DNA of 64,000 bases, taken from positions 62,001-126,000 of the forward strand of contig CAVTSO010000025.1 in NCBI GenBank assembly GCA_963737445.1. The letters are read 5' to 3'. The DNA is from JAICYJ01 sp963737445. GTDB lineage: Bacteria > Actinomycetota > Thermoleophilia > Gaiellales > JAICJC01. Below are positions 51,128 to 59,552 of this stretch, piece by piece. Each line of letters opens with the position of its first letter. Position 1 is the first letter of the stretch. A program made the position numbers and the translations under genes. The notes under the pieces are model-generated. The model saw nothing but the letters and a program-made list of their open reading frames with translations. It ran no database searches and was not told where the DNA came from.

Positions 51128-51840
51128 GCGACCAGCGGGCGGAAGTCGAATCGACCGGCGAGACGGTGGGCGAGGCCCGCTGGGCGGCGCTGCACGAGCT
51201 GGAGCGCCGCTACCCGTCGCTCGACCGTGACGCCGTCGAGTTCGTGGTCGTGTCCGAGGGCGAGCGGGGCCTGCTCGGTGTCGGGTACCGGCCGGCGCGG
51301 GTGCTGGCCTCCGTCACGGTCGACCCGGATGCGCCGGCACCGCCGGTCGAGCACGAGCCGGTACCGGCCCACGCCGATGACTCGCCCGGCGCGGCGCGCG
51401 TGCGGGAGATGGTGGGGCGGATCCTGATCGCGATGGAGCTCGAGGGTGACATCGACCTCGAGGAGGCCGGCGGCGTCGTCACCGTGACCGTCCACGGTCC
51501 CGACCTGGGGTTGCTGATCGGCAAGCACGGCCAGACCATCGACGCCATCCAGTATCTGGCGAACGCGATCCAGCACCGGCGCGAGCAGCAGCCGCTGGAG
51601 GTCGTGGTCGATGCGGAGGGATATCGCAAGCGCCGCGAGCGCACCCTGCATGACGTCGCTCAGCGCGCCGCAGCCGATGCGCTCAGCACGGGCGAGCCGG
51701 TCGAGCTCGAGCCGATGACATCGGTGGAGCGCAAGATCGTCCACACGAAGGTGCAGTCGATGGGCGGGCTCACCACCTCCAGCGAGGGCGTCGAGCCGAA
51801 TCGGTACGTGGTCGTGCGGGCCGACGAGGACGCGGTGTAA
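51124..51840 (+). CDS. khpB: RNA-binding protein KhpB/Jag
   Basis: A 238-residue protein with an N-terminal Jag domain (VVSEGERGLLGVGYRPARV), a KH domain containing GLLIGKHGQTIDAIQYL near residue 128, and an R3H domain with RKRRERTLHDVAQRAA and the EPMTSVERKIVH segment. It binds RNA and is linked to cell division and envelope control in Gram-positive bacteria. ATGA overlap with yidC. Three bases separate it from rsmG, with a parS-like sequence across the junction. Confidence 0.93.
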   Translation: MSDQRAEVESTGETVGEARWAALHELERRYPSLDRDAVEFVVVSEGERGLLGVGYRPARVLASVTVDPDAPAPPVEHEPVPAHADDSPGAARVREMVGRILIAMELEGDIDLEEAGGVVTVTVHGPDLGLLIGKHGQTIDAIQYLANAIQHRREQQPLEVVVDAEGYRKRRERTLHDVAQRAAADALSTGEPVELEPMTSVERKIVHTKVQSMGGLTTSSEGVEPNRYVVVRADEDAV

Positions 51841-51851
51841 AACGTGAAACA
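51836..51851. other. parS-like centromere site
   Basis: TGTAAAACGTGAAACA matches the ParB-binding consensus TGTTTCACGTGAAACA at 13 of 16 positions; the right half is perfect and all differences are in the left half. It covers the end of khpB and the start codon of rsmG, about 650 bases upstream of parA, where parS sites commonly cluster. Confidence 0.5.
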
Positions 51852-52482
51852 CCCACTGCCGGCGCTCGAGCGATACAGCCGGCTGGTGGCGGACGCGCCG
51901 CTCTCGGTGACGGCGTTGCCGGATCAGCCTGCCATCTGGCGGGAGCTGGTGGAGGACGCCCTTCGGGCGCGGCCGCTGATCGGAGAGCCGCTGCCGGAGC
52001 TGGTCGTGGACGTGGGCAGCGGCAACGGCTCGCCCGGTATCCCGCTGGCGATCGACTACGGCCGGCCGGTGACGCTGCTCGAGGCGGCATCGCGCAAGGC
52101 CGCCTTCCTGCAGCGGGTGGTGGCGGAGCTGGGGATCGAGGCGCCGGTGGTCGCCGAGCGCTCGGAGCACTACGCGCGGGCGGCCGGTCGTGATCGCTTC
52201 GACCTGGTGCTGGCGCGGGCGCTGGCACCGCCGCCGGTGGCGCTCGAGCTGTGCCTGCCGCTGGCTCGGGCCGGCGGCAGGGTGGTGCTGTGGACGGGCG
52301 AGATCGACGGCGACGCGATCGACGAGGTGGCCGGGCAGCTGGCCGCGCGGGTGTCGTGCGTCGAGCGCTACGGCGGTCGTCGGCTGGTCGAGGTGGCCAA
52401 GCTGGGCGCGACCCCGGAACGGTTCCCGAGACGCCCCGGAATGGCCGCTAAGCGTCCGCTGGCACCGCTACCATCGCGCTGA
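51844..52482 (+). CDS. rsmG: 16S rRNA (guanine-N7) methyltransferase
   Basis: Methylates N7 of a guanosine in 16S rRNA (G527 in E. coli). The 212-residue SAM-dependent enzyme has the glycine-rich VVDVGSGNGSPGIPLA near residue 55 and LLEAASRKAAFLQRV near 78. Loss of this gene gives low-level streptomycin resistance in other bacteria. GTG start inside the parS-like site. The stop TGA shares one base with the parA ATG. Confidence 0.92.
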   Translation: MKHPLPALERYSRLVADAPLSVTALPDQPAIWRELVEDALRARPLIGEPLPELVVDVGSGNGSPGIPLAIDYGRPVTLLEAASRKAAFLQRVVAELGIEAPVVAERSEHYARAAGRDRFDLVLARALAPPPVALELCLPLARAGGRVVLWTGEIDGDAIDEVAGQLAARVSCVERYGGRRLVEVAKLGATPERFPRRPGMAAKRPLAPLPSR

Positions 52483-53234
52483 TGAACTCGCGGGTCTACG
52501 CCTTGGCGAATCAGAAGGGCGGCGTCGGAAAGACCACCACGGCGATCAACATGGCCGCGTGCGTCGCCGAGGCCGGTACGCCCGTGCTGCTGATCGATCT
52601 CGATCCCCAGGCAAACGCCACCACCGGGCTCGGGTTCCGGCCCGACCAGCTGGAGCTCAGCACCTACGACCTGCTGCACGGAAGCGCGCTGGACGACGTG
52701 GTGGTCGAGACCGTGGTGCCGAACCTGCACCTGGCGCCGTCACATCCCGACCTGGCGGCCGCGCAGGTCGAGTTGGCGGCCGGCGACACCTTGCTGCGGG
52801 ACCTGCTGGCCGGTATCGGCGACGGCTACCCCTACGTGTTCGTCGACTGCCCGCCGTCGCTGGGGTTGCTGACGGTGAACGCTCTCTCCGCCGCCAACCG
52901 GCTGATCGTGCCGGTGCAGTGCGAGTACTACGCGCTGGAGGGCCTGGCTCAGCTGCTGCAGAGCGTCGAGCTGGTGCGCACCAGGCTGAACCCGCGGCTG
53001 GGCGTGACCGGCGTGCTGCTGACGATGTACGACGCGCGCACGCACCTGGCCCGCGACGTCGCCAGCGAGGTGCGCGAGCACTTCGGGCCGCTGGTGTTCG
53101 ACACGGTGGTGCCCAGGAGCATCCGGCTGGCCGAGGCGCCCAGCCACGGTGTACCGATTACCCGGTACGATTCACGCTCTGCGGGCGCCGACGCGTACTA
53201 CCGCGTGGCGCTGGAGGTGGTCGAGCGTGGCTAA
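52482..53234 (+). CDS. parA: chromosome partitioning ATPase ParA
   Basis: A 250-residue deviant Walker ATPase of the ParA/Soj type. The P-loop NQKGGVGKTTTAINMA is at residue 10, the A' motif LIDLDPQANATTG near 38, and Walker B VFVDCPPSLG near 120. It lacks a helix-turn-helix, as in chromosomal ParA. Works with ParB and parS to move replicated origins apart. Overlaps parB by 8 bases. Confidence 0.96.
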   Translation: MNSRVYALANQKGGVGKTTTAINMAACVAEAGTPVLLIDLDPQANATTGLGFRPDQLELSTYDLLHGSALDDVVVETVVPNLHLAPSHPDLAAAQVELAAGDTLLRDLLAGIGDGYPYVFVDCPPSLGLLTVNALSAANRLIVPVQCEYYALEGLAQLLQSVELVRTRLNPRLGVTGVLLTMYDARTHLARDVASEVREHFGPLVFDTVVPRSIRLAEAPSHGVPITRYDSRSAGADAYYRVALEVVERG

Positions 53235-54093
53235 GAATCGAGGACTGGGACGCGGGCTTGCGGCGCTGGTCGCCGAGTTCCCGGCCGGCCACGTCTCGCT
53301 GGTCGAGCTCGAGATCACCCAGGTGCGTCCCAACCCGCGGCAGCCGCGCACCCGTTTCGACCCGGAGTCGATCGCGGCGCTGGCCGAATCGATCAAGACC
53401 CAGGGCATGGTGCAGCCGATCATCGTGCGCGATGCCGGTGACGGCTACGAGATCGTGGCCGGCGAGCGTCGCTGGCGCGCTGCGCAGAAGGCCGAGGTGA
53501 CCACGATCCCGGCGATCGTGCGTCCGCTGGACGACCGCGACGCCATGATCGTGGCGCTGGCCGAGAACGTCGCCCGCGAGGACCTGAACCCGGTCGAGCA
53601 GGCCCGGGGGTATGCGGTGCTGTCCGACGAGCTCGATCTCAGCCAGACCGAGATCGCGCGCCGGGTCGGCAAGAGCCGCCCGGCCGTCGCGAACACGATG
53701 CGGCTGCTGGAGCTTCCCGACGATGTGCTGGAGCTGATCGCCGGCGGCAAGCTCAGCGAGGGTCACGGCCGTGCCCTGCTGCTCACGCCCGGGCACGACG
53801 AGCGGCTGGCGCTGGCCCGGCGGGCGGTGGCGCGAGGGCTGTCGGTGCGCGACGTCGAGGCCGCCGCCAAGCGGATGGGACGAGCGCGGCCGGCCAAGCG
53901 GGCGGGTGCCAGCTGGGTGGACGAGGAGCTCGCCCACCTGGCCGTGGACGCCGCCTGGGAGTCGCTGAAGCTGCGGGCCGCGGTGCGCTCCGGGCCGCGC
54001 GGTGGCAGCGTCGAGATCCGCTTCAGCTCGGCCGCCGAGCTGGGTCGGATTATCGACCAGCTGCGAGCCGAGCGAGTCTCCTGGGCCGATTAG
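53227..54093 (+). CDS. parB: chromosome partitioning protein ParB
   Basis: A 288-residue ParB/Spo0J CTPase. The N-terminal domain has LVELEITQVRPNPRQPRTRF, then the CTP-binding motifs GMVQPIIVR and VAGERRWRAAQ; the helix-turn-helix is LSQTEIARRVGKSRPAVANTMRLL, cited in part, and a C-terminal dimer domain follows. Start GTG 53227 (VAKNRGLGRGLAALV) overlaps parA by 8 bases. The stop is followed directly by the dispersed repeat (copy B) and a hairpin that may end the operon. Confidence 0.96.
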   Translation: MAKNRGLGRGLAALVAEFPAGHVSLVELEITQVRPNPRQPRTRFDPESIAALAESIKTQGMVQPIIVRDAGDGYEIVAGERRWRAAQKAEVTTIPAIVRPLDDRDAMIVALAENVAREDLNPVEQARGYAVLSDELDLSQTEIARRVGKSRPAVANTMRLLELPDDVLELIAGGKLSEGHGRALLLTPGHDERLALARRAVARGLSVRDVEAAAKRMGRARPAKRAGASWVDEELAHLAVDAAWESLKLRAAVRSGPRGGSVEIRFSSAAELGRIIDQLRAERVSWAD

Positions 54094-54163
54094 GGCTGCA
54101 AAGCGTCGCCTGGCATTGTCGCTGCGGTCGGCTCGTGCCGAGCACTGTGCCTCCCTTGCTCCT
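54094..54163 (+). repeat. dispersed intergenic repeat, copy B (after parB)
   Basis: Begins right after the parB stop with GGCTGCAAAGCGTCGC (54094–54109), then TTGTCGCTGCGGTCGGC, then GTGCCGAGCACTGTGCCTCC (from 54135). Matches copy A between gyrB and gyrA in sequence, order and spacing. Also matches the second block of copy C (54973–54995) exactly from GAGCACTG to GCTCC. Confidence 0.75.
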
Positions 54164-54184
54164 CCCCAGCTTGCTTTTCGGGCT

Positions 54185-54218
54185 AATCCCGGTCTTTTCG
54201 TAACCCAACCGGGGCCTT
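54185..54218 (+). terminator. possible parB terminator
   Basis: ATCCCGGT and ACCGGGGC form a short GC stem around a loop of about 16 bases, followed by CTTTC. The weak T run makes this a modest candidate. Confidence 0.35.
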
Positions 54219-54240
54219 TCGGTCGTCGACGATCCGTCGT

Positions 54241-54246
54241 TATACT
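54241..54246 (+). promoter_or_regulatory. -10 box for tRNA-Ile
   Basis: TATACT, 10 bases upstream of the first base of the tRNA. A -35 match is weak. Confidence 0.4.
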
Positions 54247-54256
54247 TGCCGTCCCC

Positions 54257-54330
<74 letters not shown>

Positions 54331-54383
54331 TCCCGGTCACACTGCGTACCGATCTCCGCCGAAGTCGGTGGCATAATCGAGGT

Positions 54384-54866
54384 GTGCAGGAAGTCAGCAT
54401 CTACGGGGTCTCGTTCGACATGGTCGGGAAGCAGCCGATCGTGCTGCTCAAGACCCTGGACGGGAACAAGTTCCTGCCGATCTGGATCGGCCACCCGGAG
54501 GCGGCGGCGATCCTGGTCAAGCTGCAGGGTTCGCCCACCCCGCGGCCGATGACGCATGACCTGGTCGCCGACATGCTCGGTGAGATGAATGCCCAGGTCA
54601 CCAAGATCGCCGTCACCGAGCTGCGCGAGAGCACCTTCTATGCCGTGATCACGCTGCAGGTGAACGGCTCGGAGATCGACGTCGATTCGCGGCCGTCGGA
54701 TGCGCTGGCGCTGGCGGTGCGCACAAGCGCGCCGATCTTCGTGGCCGACCAGGTGATCGACGACTCGGCCATCGAGTTCGGCGGCGAGCCGGAGGACGAG
54801 GCCGAGGTGGTCGACGAGTTCAAGAAGTTTCTGGAGAACGTTAACCCCGACGACTTCGCCGGCTGA
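54384..54866 (+). CDS. bifunctional nuclease family protein (DUF151)
   Basis: A 160-residue protein of the BFN/DUF151 family, members of which show DNase and RNase activity in plants and are widespread in actinobacteria. Diagnostic segments are LPIWIGHPEAAAI near residue 30 and the SRPSDALALAVRTSAPIFV stretch near 100, with an acidic tail (PEDEAEVVDEF). GTG start with CATAAT 6 nt upstream and no Shine-Dalgarno. It stands alone; the following 171 bases to the acyl-CoA dehydrogenase end carry repeat copy C. Confidence 0.88.
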   Translation: MQEVSIYGVSFDMVGKQPIVLLKTLDGNKFLPIWIGHPEAAAILVKLQGSPTPRPMTHDLVADMLGEMNAQVTKIAVTELRESTFYAVITLQVNGSEIDVDSRPSDALALAVRTSAPIFVADQVIDDSAIEFGGEPEDEAEVVDEFKKFLENVNPDDFAG

Positions 54867-54872
54867 CTTGAC

Positions 54873-55010
54873 GGCTGCAAACCGTCGCACGCCGGAATCT
54901 GCGTGATCGCAGATTCCCACTGAACGCTGCAAGAAGATCTTGCAGTTGGCGTCGCGGCGATCTGACCGTGCAGAGCACTGTGCCTCCCTTGCTCCTTGCG
55001 AAGCTCGGTT
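54873..55010 (+). repeat. dispersed intergenic repeat, copy C, with nested hairpins
   Basis: Starts 6 bases after the nuclease stop with GGCTGCAAACCGTCGC (54873–54888), itself within a small hairpin (GACGG/CCGTC). It then has a perfect 10-bp hairpin GGAATCTGCG/CGCAGATTCC (54894–54917), a second hairpin CTGCAAGA/TCTTGCAG, and the block GAGCACTGTGCCTCCCTTGC (from 54973). Compared with copies A and B, about 60 bases with hairpins are inserted between the two blocks. The hairpin core also occurs at 7154–7171. Confidence 0.7.
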
Positions 55011-55037
55011 TTCGCTCGTCAGGTTGCGCCGGGTCGG

Positions 55038-56153
55038 CTACATGTCCGCGGCCCGCCGTTCCAGGTCGCGCGCGATCACCAGCCGCTGCACCTCGGCCGT
55101 GCCGTCCACCACCTGCAGCATCTTCGCCAGCGCGATGAACCGCGCCAGCGGGTGGTCGTTCAGCCAGCCGTAGGCGCCCAGCACCTCGCTGCAGGTGATC
55201 GCCGCGCGCAGGGCGGCGTCCGGCGCGAACCGCTTCGCGTGCGCCACCGCCACCGGACCCTCGGGCGTGCCCAGCCGTTGCGCGGCTGCCTGAACCAGCA
55301 GGCGTGACGCTGCGAGGTCGGTGGCGGCATCCGCCAGCATCCAGCGGATGCCCTGGAAGTCCAGCACGCGTTCGCCGAATGCCTGCCGGTGCCGGGCGTA
55401 GCGCAGGGCCGTATCGAGCGCCTCCGCGTGCAGGCCGGTCGCGATTGCGGCGATGTCACAGCGGGCGACGTCGATCGCTGCCAGCGCCGCGCGCATGCCC
55501 GTGCCCGCGGGCACCAGTTCCTGCGCCGGCGCGTCCTCCAGCAGCATCTCGCCGATCGGCAGGAACGCCGAGGCGGCCTTGTCGTAGATGCGCGGGAACG
55601 AGACGCCGGGCGCCCGCCCGTCGACCGCCATGATCGCGATGTCGCGGTGGCCGGTTCCGTCGCCCGTGTGACACACGACCAGGAACAGGTCGGCCTCGCC
55701 CGCCAGCGACACCCAGGCCTTGCGGCCGCTGACGCGCCAGCCCTGCCCGTCCGGGCGGGCAACCGTCGTGATGGCGGTGGCATCCGATCCAGCCTGCGGC
55801 TCGGTCAGCGAGAAGCCGCCCAGCGCGTCGCCCGTGCGCAGCCGCTCACCCCATGTCGCGATCAGCTCGGGCGATCCGGCGCCGTGCAGGGCCGCGGCCA
55901 CGGCGTTGTGCATCGAGAGCGAGAAGGCGAAGGCGGCGTCTCCGCGCCCGAGCTGCTCGAATACCCGCATGCCGTCCGGGTAGGACAGCTCCAGGCCGCC
56001 GGCAGGCTCCGGCACGAACAGAGCGGTCAGCCTGGAGGCGGCCGCCAGCTCACGCGGGTAGCGCCCGCTGCGCTCCCAGCTCTGCACCTCTGAGCGCACG
56101 TGCTCGTCGACCAGCGCCCGTGCCCGATCGACGCTCGTCTCCGCGGCGGTCAT
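55038..56153 (-). CDS. acyl-CoA dehydrogenase
   Basis: A flavin-dependent acyl-CoA dehydrogenase (371 residues). FSLTEPQAGSDATAI near residue 125 is the FAD/substrate signature, and the C-terminal part has RQAFGERVLDFQGIRWMLAD and EVLGAYGWLNDHPLARFI, cited in full length below 20 residues each. The catalytic Glu of the common family would lie near the VVDGTAEVQR segment. Substrate is not assignable from sequence; it could link with the mutase/CCR pathway but is 50 kb away. ATG 56153 has TATGAT 6 nt upstream, indicating a leaderless transcript. It is divergent from the small gene at 56232. Confidence 0.9.
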   Translation of the reverse strand: MTAAETSVDRARALVDEHVRSEVQSWERSGRYPRELAAASRLTALFVPEPAGGLELSYPDGMRVFEQLGRGDAAFAFSLSMHNAVAAALHGAGSPELIATWGERLRTGDALGGFSLTEPQAGSDATAITTVARPDGQGWRVSGRKAWVSLAGEADLFLVVCHTGDGTGHRDIAIMAVDGRAPGVSFPRIYDKAASAFLPIGEMLLEDAPAQELVPAGTGMRAALAAIDVARCDIAAIATGLHAEALDTALRYARHRQAFGERVLDFQGIRWMLADAATDLAASRLLVQAAAQRLGTPEGPVAVAHAKRFAPDAALRAAITCSEVLGAYGWLNDHPLARFIALAKMLQVVDGTAEVQRLVIARDLERRAADM

Positions 56154-56159
56154 CCGCGG

Positions 56160-56165
56160 ATCATA
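56160..56165 (-). promoter_or_regulatory. leaderless -10 box for the acyl-CoA dehydrogenase gene
   Basis: TATGAT on the minus strand, 6 nt before ATG 56153. Confidence 0.5.
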
Positions 56166-56231
56166 GGGCTGCGGCTTGCCTCTGCGGGCGACTCCTGCTT
56201 TGCTAAGGGGTACTCGAGAAAGGAGCCCCCG

Positions 56232-56585
56232 ATGCAGCGCAATGGGAGCGGCGCGGCACGGTTTGCGGAGCGGCGGGTGCAGGGCGTCGGCGACGACGGT
56301 GCTGACGACCGGATCACGATCTGGATTGAGCGCCGGGCCGGCGCGGTGTGGGCCGTCGGCCGTGCGGTCGGCCTGGATGAGCGCGCCGACGGCGCGGTGC
56401 ACGCGGACGACTACGTGTTCGAGGGATTCGAGATGGGCGATGCGGTGGAGGCGGCGAACGAGGCGCTGCAGGCGGATCTGGACGTGAGCCGCGACGAGGG
56501 CCGGCCGCAGTCTGTGGAGCCGTTCCAGGAGCGCGAGCTGCTGGAGCCGCTGGAGCGGTGGTTCTTCGGCCGCTCCCCGCGGTAG
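56232..56585 (+). CDS. hypothetical protein
   Basis: I do not recognise this 117-residue protein. It is acidic with a hydrophilic start, then DDRITIWIERRAGAVWAVGRAV (a beta-hairpin-like stretch), then VFEGFEMGDAVEAANEALQADL, and a C-terminal QERELLEPLERWFFGR helix. No membrane segment or signal peptide. ATG 56232 is preceded by a good Shine-Dalgarno (AAAGGAG, 7 nt away), so it is likely translated. It stands alone and converges on the mntH remnant. Confidence 0.65.
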   Translation: MQRNGSGAARFAERRVQGVGDDGADDRITIWIERRAGAVWAVGRAVGLDERADGAVHADDYVFEGFEMGDAVEAANEALQADLDVSRDEGRPQSVEPFQERELLEPLERWFFGRSPR

Positions 56586-56595
56586 GTGGATGGTC

Positions 56596-56953
56596 TTAGC
56601 CGAGCACGGTCACGGCCAGCAGCACCACGTTCATCGCGATCACCAGGCACGACACCAGCACGGCCAGGCCGTGCAGGATGCGGCCGTTGGCCATGTCGCC
56701 CATCACGTCGCGCCGGCGCCGACAGCGACTGGATCAGGATCGCCATTAGGTTCGACAAGAGCAGCACCCACAGCAGCATGTAGCCGTAGTCGGCGCCGGT
56801 CTGGATGTTGGTCGCGAAGTTGCCGGGGTCCATGTAGGCCACGCTGGCGACGAACGCCGGGCCCAGGAACGGCAGCACTCGCCGCACGCGCGCGAACGGC
56901 GATCGCAGGCCCTGCATCGGGGCGACGGCGGTCTGCAGCGATCGCGAGGTCAT
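56596..56953 (-). pseudogene. NRAMP-family metal transporter remnant (internal deletion)
   Basis: The N-terminal part reads FLGPAFVASVAYMDPGNFA then the first helices to ILIQSLSA, the classic start of NRAMP/MntH transporters including the DPGN metal-site motif. The sequence then jumps, with a frame change near 56720, to the last helix and end (GDMANGRILHGLAVLVSCLV). About 300 codons of a normal 400-residue transporter are missing. The ATG overlaps the stop of the DtxR-type fragment. Either a real deletion or an assembly collapse; the product as written could not transport. Confidence 0.7.
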
Positions 56954-57168
56954 CCCGGCCGTTCCGCTTCCACGTGCACGCTGTCCCACGGCAGCCCCAG
57001 CGCCTCGGTCAGGTACAGCTCCAGCAGCCGGTGGTGCCGCAGCACCTCGACGGCCACCCGGTTGCCGGCATCGGTCAGCTGCGCACCGTGGTAGGTGCGA
57101 TGCTCGATCAGCCCCAGCTCGGCAAGCTTCTTGACCATCGCCGCCGCGGCTGCGGCGGATACGCTCAT
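56950..57168 (-). pseudogene. DtxR/MntR-family regulator fragment
   Basis: The fragment matches the winged-helix domain of DtxR/MntR repressors from the recognition helix (KIADRMSVSAAAAAAMVKKL) through the wing (GLIEHRTYHGAQLTDAG) to LGLPWDSVHVEAER. The first helices are missing, and the end stops before the Glu-His metal ligands that follow EAER in the family. As written it lacks a metal-sensing site and dimer domain. It sits directly before the NRAMP remnant (ATGA overlap), the normal regulator/transporter arrangement, and directly after mqnD. Confidence 0.65.
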
Positions 57169-57199
57169 CCTGTCGGCGATCTTGTTGTTAAACCTGGAA

Positions 57200-58030
57200 T
57201 CAACCGACTACGGTGAGCGGCGGCAGATCCCCTGCAAACAGGCCCGCCGCGCGTCCGGTTCGCTCGAGCACCGCGAGCGCCCGGGCGCCCTCGGGGCCGA
57301 GGTCGACGGTGTGGTCGTTGACGTACAGCTCGACGTAGGGCCAGATCACGCTCTCGTCCATCTCTTGGGCATGGCGGCGGATGGTGACCAGCGCCTCGTC
57401 GCGGTTGGCCCAGCCGTAGGCGATCGACTCCCGCAGCAGGCCCGCGAACTCCGCGGCCACGCCGTCGGGCAGCGCCCGGTCCGCCAGGATCCCGCCCAGC
57501 GGCACGGGCGCATCCGCCAGCCGTTCGAACGAGGTGCCCAGGTCCTCGACCAGCGTCAGGCCGTCGCGCTGGTAGGTGAGCCGGCCCTCGTGGATCAGCA
57601 CCCCCAGGTCGGCGTCGCCGCGCAGGAGCGCCGGCCCGATGTCGGTGAACACCGCCTGGCTGATCGTGCCCTGGTGCGGGTGCAGGCAGTGGTAGAGCAG
57701 CGTCGCGGTGGTGGTCTTGCCCGGGCACAGCACCCGCGACTGTGGTGACGGCACCGTTTCCGGCGCGGCCGCGACCAGCAGCGGGCCGACGCCGAACCCG
57801 AGCGCGGCGCCGCTGGCCAGCACCCCGAACCGGTCGGAGAGCAGAAGGGCGGCGTGGAAGCTGGCCTTGGAGATGTCGTAGCGCCCGCCGAACAGCCTGT
57901 CGTTCAGCTGCTGCACGTCCACCAGCTCCACGTCCAGCTCGAACCCGCGCATGTCGATGCGCCGCTCCAGGATCGCGTGAAAGGCGAATGTGTCGTTGGG
58001 GCAGGGGGAGATGCCGACGCGCAGCTTCAC
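57200..58030 (-). CDS. mqnD: 1,4-dihydroxy-6-naphthoate synthase (futalosine pathway)
   Basis: Converts cyclic dehypoxanthine futalosine to 1,4-dihydroxy-6-naphthoate in the alternative menaquinone route. The 276-residue periplasmic-binding-protein-like enzyme begins LRVGISPCPNDTFAFHAIL, the hallmark of MqnD, and contains ISKASFHAALLLSDRFGVL and DLGVLIHEGRLTYQ. GTG 58030 overlaps the mqnB stop by 4 nt. The C-terminus ends just where the DtxR-type fragment begins. Confidence 0.92.
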   Translation of the reverse strand: MKLRVGISPCPNDTFAFHAILERRIDMRGFELDVELVDVQQLNDRLFGGRYDISKASFHAALLLSDRFGVLASGAALGFGVGPLLVAAAPETVPSPQSRVLCPGKTTTATLLYHCLHPHQGTISQAVFTDIGPALLRGDADLGVLIHEGRLTYQRDGLTLVEDLGTSFERLADAPVPLGGILADRALPDGVAAEFAGLLRESIAYGWANRDEALVTIRRHAQEMDESVIWPYVELYVNDHTVDLGPEGARALAVLERTGRAAGLFAGDLPPLTVVG

Positions 58031-58602
58031 GATGCCAGCATGCTATCCAGCCGCTCGCGCAGCGCATCCAGCGCTGGATCGAGCGACCAGCCGGCCAGAT
58101 CGCGGTCGCCTGCGATGTTCGATACCGCCCGCAGCATTGTGCACGGGATCGCTGCGGTCATTGCCGCTAAGGCAACAGCGTATCCCTCCATCTCCTCGAG
58201 CACCGCCCGCGGCTCCGCCACGCGGCGCGATCGAGCCTGGTCGAGCGACTCCGATGCGCGTGCCACCGAGAGCGCCAGCCCGTCCTGTCCGTCCAGCGCG
58301 GCCTCGTCGCTGTCGGCGAACCCCAGCTCGGCCGGCGTCTGGTCGCCGACCCCGACGCCGTGGCAGCGAACCAGCCCGGGGGCCAGCACCGCGCCGATCG
58401 GGGCCAGCTCGGCGTCGTAGCTTCCGGCCACCCCGGCCAGCACCACCCGCTGTGGCCGGTGGCGGGCGATCGCGTGCATGGCGCCCACGCCGGCCCGCGC
58501 CAGGCCGAACCCGCAAAGCTCCAGCGGCGCGTGCGTGAGCGCCAGCCGCCGCGCCTCGAGCTCCGTCGGGACGAGCACGAGCGTGACGGGCGCTCTGCTC
58601 AC
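58027..58602 (-). CDS. mqnB: futalosine hydrolase
   Basis: A nucleoside-phosphorylase-fold hydrolase (191 residues) that releases hypoxanthine from futalosine. Motifs: VLVPTELEARRL at the start, VVLAGVAGSYDAEL near residue 50, the EEMEGYAVALAA segment near 140 holding the catalytic Glu/Met region, and LRAVSNIAGDRD near 160. Its position next to mqnD supports this assignment over MTA/SAH nucleosidase. GTG 58602 overlaps the nadA stop (GTGA), so menaquinone and NAD synthesis genes form one run. Confidence 0.88.
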   Translation of the reverse strand: MSRAPVTLVLVPTELEARRLALTHAPLELCGFGLARAGVGAMHAIARHRPQRVVLAGVAGSYDAELAPIGAVLAPGLVRCHGVGVGDQTPAELGFADSDEAALDGQDGLALSVARASESLDQARSRRVAEPRAVLEEMEGYAVALAAMTAAIPCTMLRAVSNIAGDRDLAGWSLDPALDALRERLDSMLAS

Positions 58603-59532
58603 ACGATCTCCACCATCCGCTCGATCGCGCCGCGTGCCCGCGCGGCGACATCGTCGGGAACAGTCACCGGGTACTGCATCTCCCGCAGGCTGTCGCGCAG
58701 CTTGGGCAGGGTGATCTGCTTCATGTAGCGGCACACCGCCCGCTCCGACATGGCGTAGAACCGCTTGTCGGGCGCCTCCTTGTGCAGCCGGTGCAGGATG
58801 CCGGTCTCGGTTGCGACTACGAACTCGTTGCGCTTGCGAGGATGTCGCGTGGCGCACCATGCCCTCGGTGGACAGCACGTGGGTGGTCTCGGCCAGCTTG
58901 GCATCGTGCGCGGCCGCGTACAGGCACTGGCTGGCGCAGCCGCACTCCGGGTGGATCAGCAGGTCGGTCCCGGGCCGCTCCTCCATCATGCGGCTGACGT
59001 CCTGCGGTGCGGATGCCGGCGTGGACGTGGCACTCGCCCGGCCAGATCTTCATGTGCCGGCCGGTCAGCCGCTCCAGGTAGGCGCCGAGGAACATGTCCG
59101 GCAGAAACAGGATGTCGCGGTCCTCGGGCACCGCTTCGATGATGGCGCGCGCGTTCCCCGACGTGCAGCAGTAGTCGGACAACGCCTTCACCTCGGCCGT
59201 GGTGTTGACGTAGCTGACAACGACCGCGCCCGGATTCTCCTGCTTCCAGCGCGCGAGCGCCTCGGCATCGATGCTGGCCGCCAGCGAGCACCCTGCCTCC
59301 AGGTCGGGGATCAGCACGGTGCGGTTCGGGTGCCAGGATGGCGGCCGTCTCGGCCATGAAGTGCACGCCGGCAGAACACGATCACGCCGGCGTCGGTGGC
59401 GGCCGCCTGTTGCGACAGGCCCAGCGAGTCGCCGACGTAGTCGGCCACGTCCTGCACCTCGGCGACCTGGTAGTTGTGGGCCAGGATCACGGCGTTGCGC
59501 TCGCGCGCCAGCGCGCGCACCTCGTCCTGCAT
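58599..59532 (-). CDS. nadA: quinolinate synthase A, frameshifted
   Basis: Condenses iminoaspartate and dihydroxyacetone phosphate to quinolinate, using a [4Fe-4S] cluster. Family blocks occur in order but in changing frames: NAVILAHNYQ, VIVFC, HFMAETAAILA, TVLIPDLEAGCSLA, KALSDYCCTSGNA, HMKIWPGECHVHAGI, LIHPECGCASQCL, and EFVVATETGILHRL to the end. Breaks lie near 59370 (an extra base in TGCCGGCG on the coding strand), 59335, 59008 and 58845. The three cluster cysteines survive within their segments. ATG 59532 is the likely start. The gene is recognisable along its full length, so the indels are recent or are sequencing errors. Confidence 0.85.
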
Positions 59533-59552
59533 GGTCTCGATATCGGGTGCGG

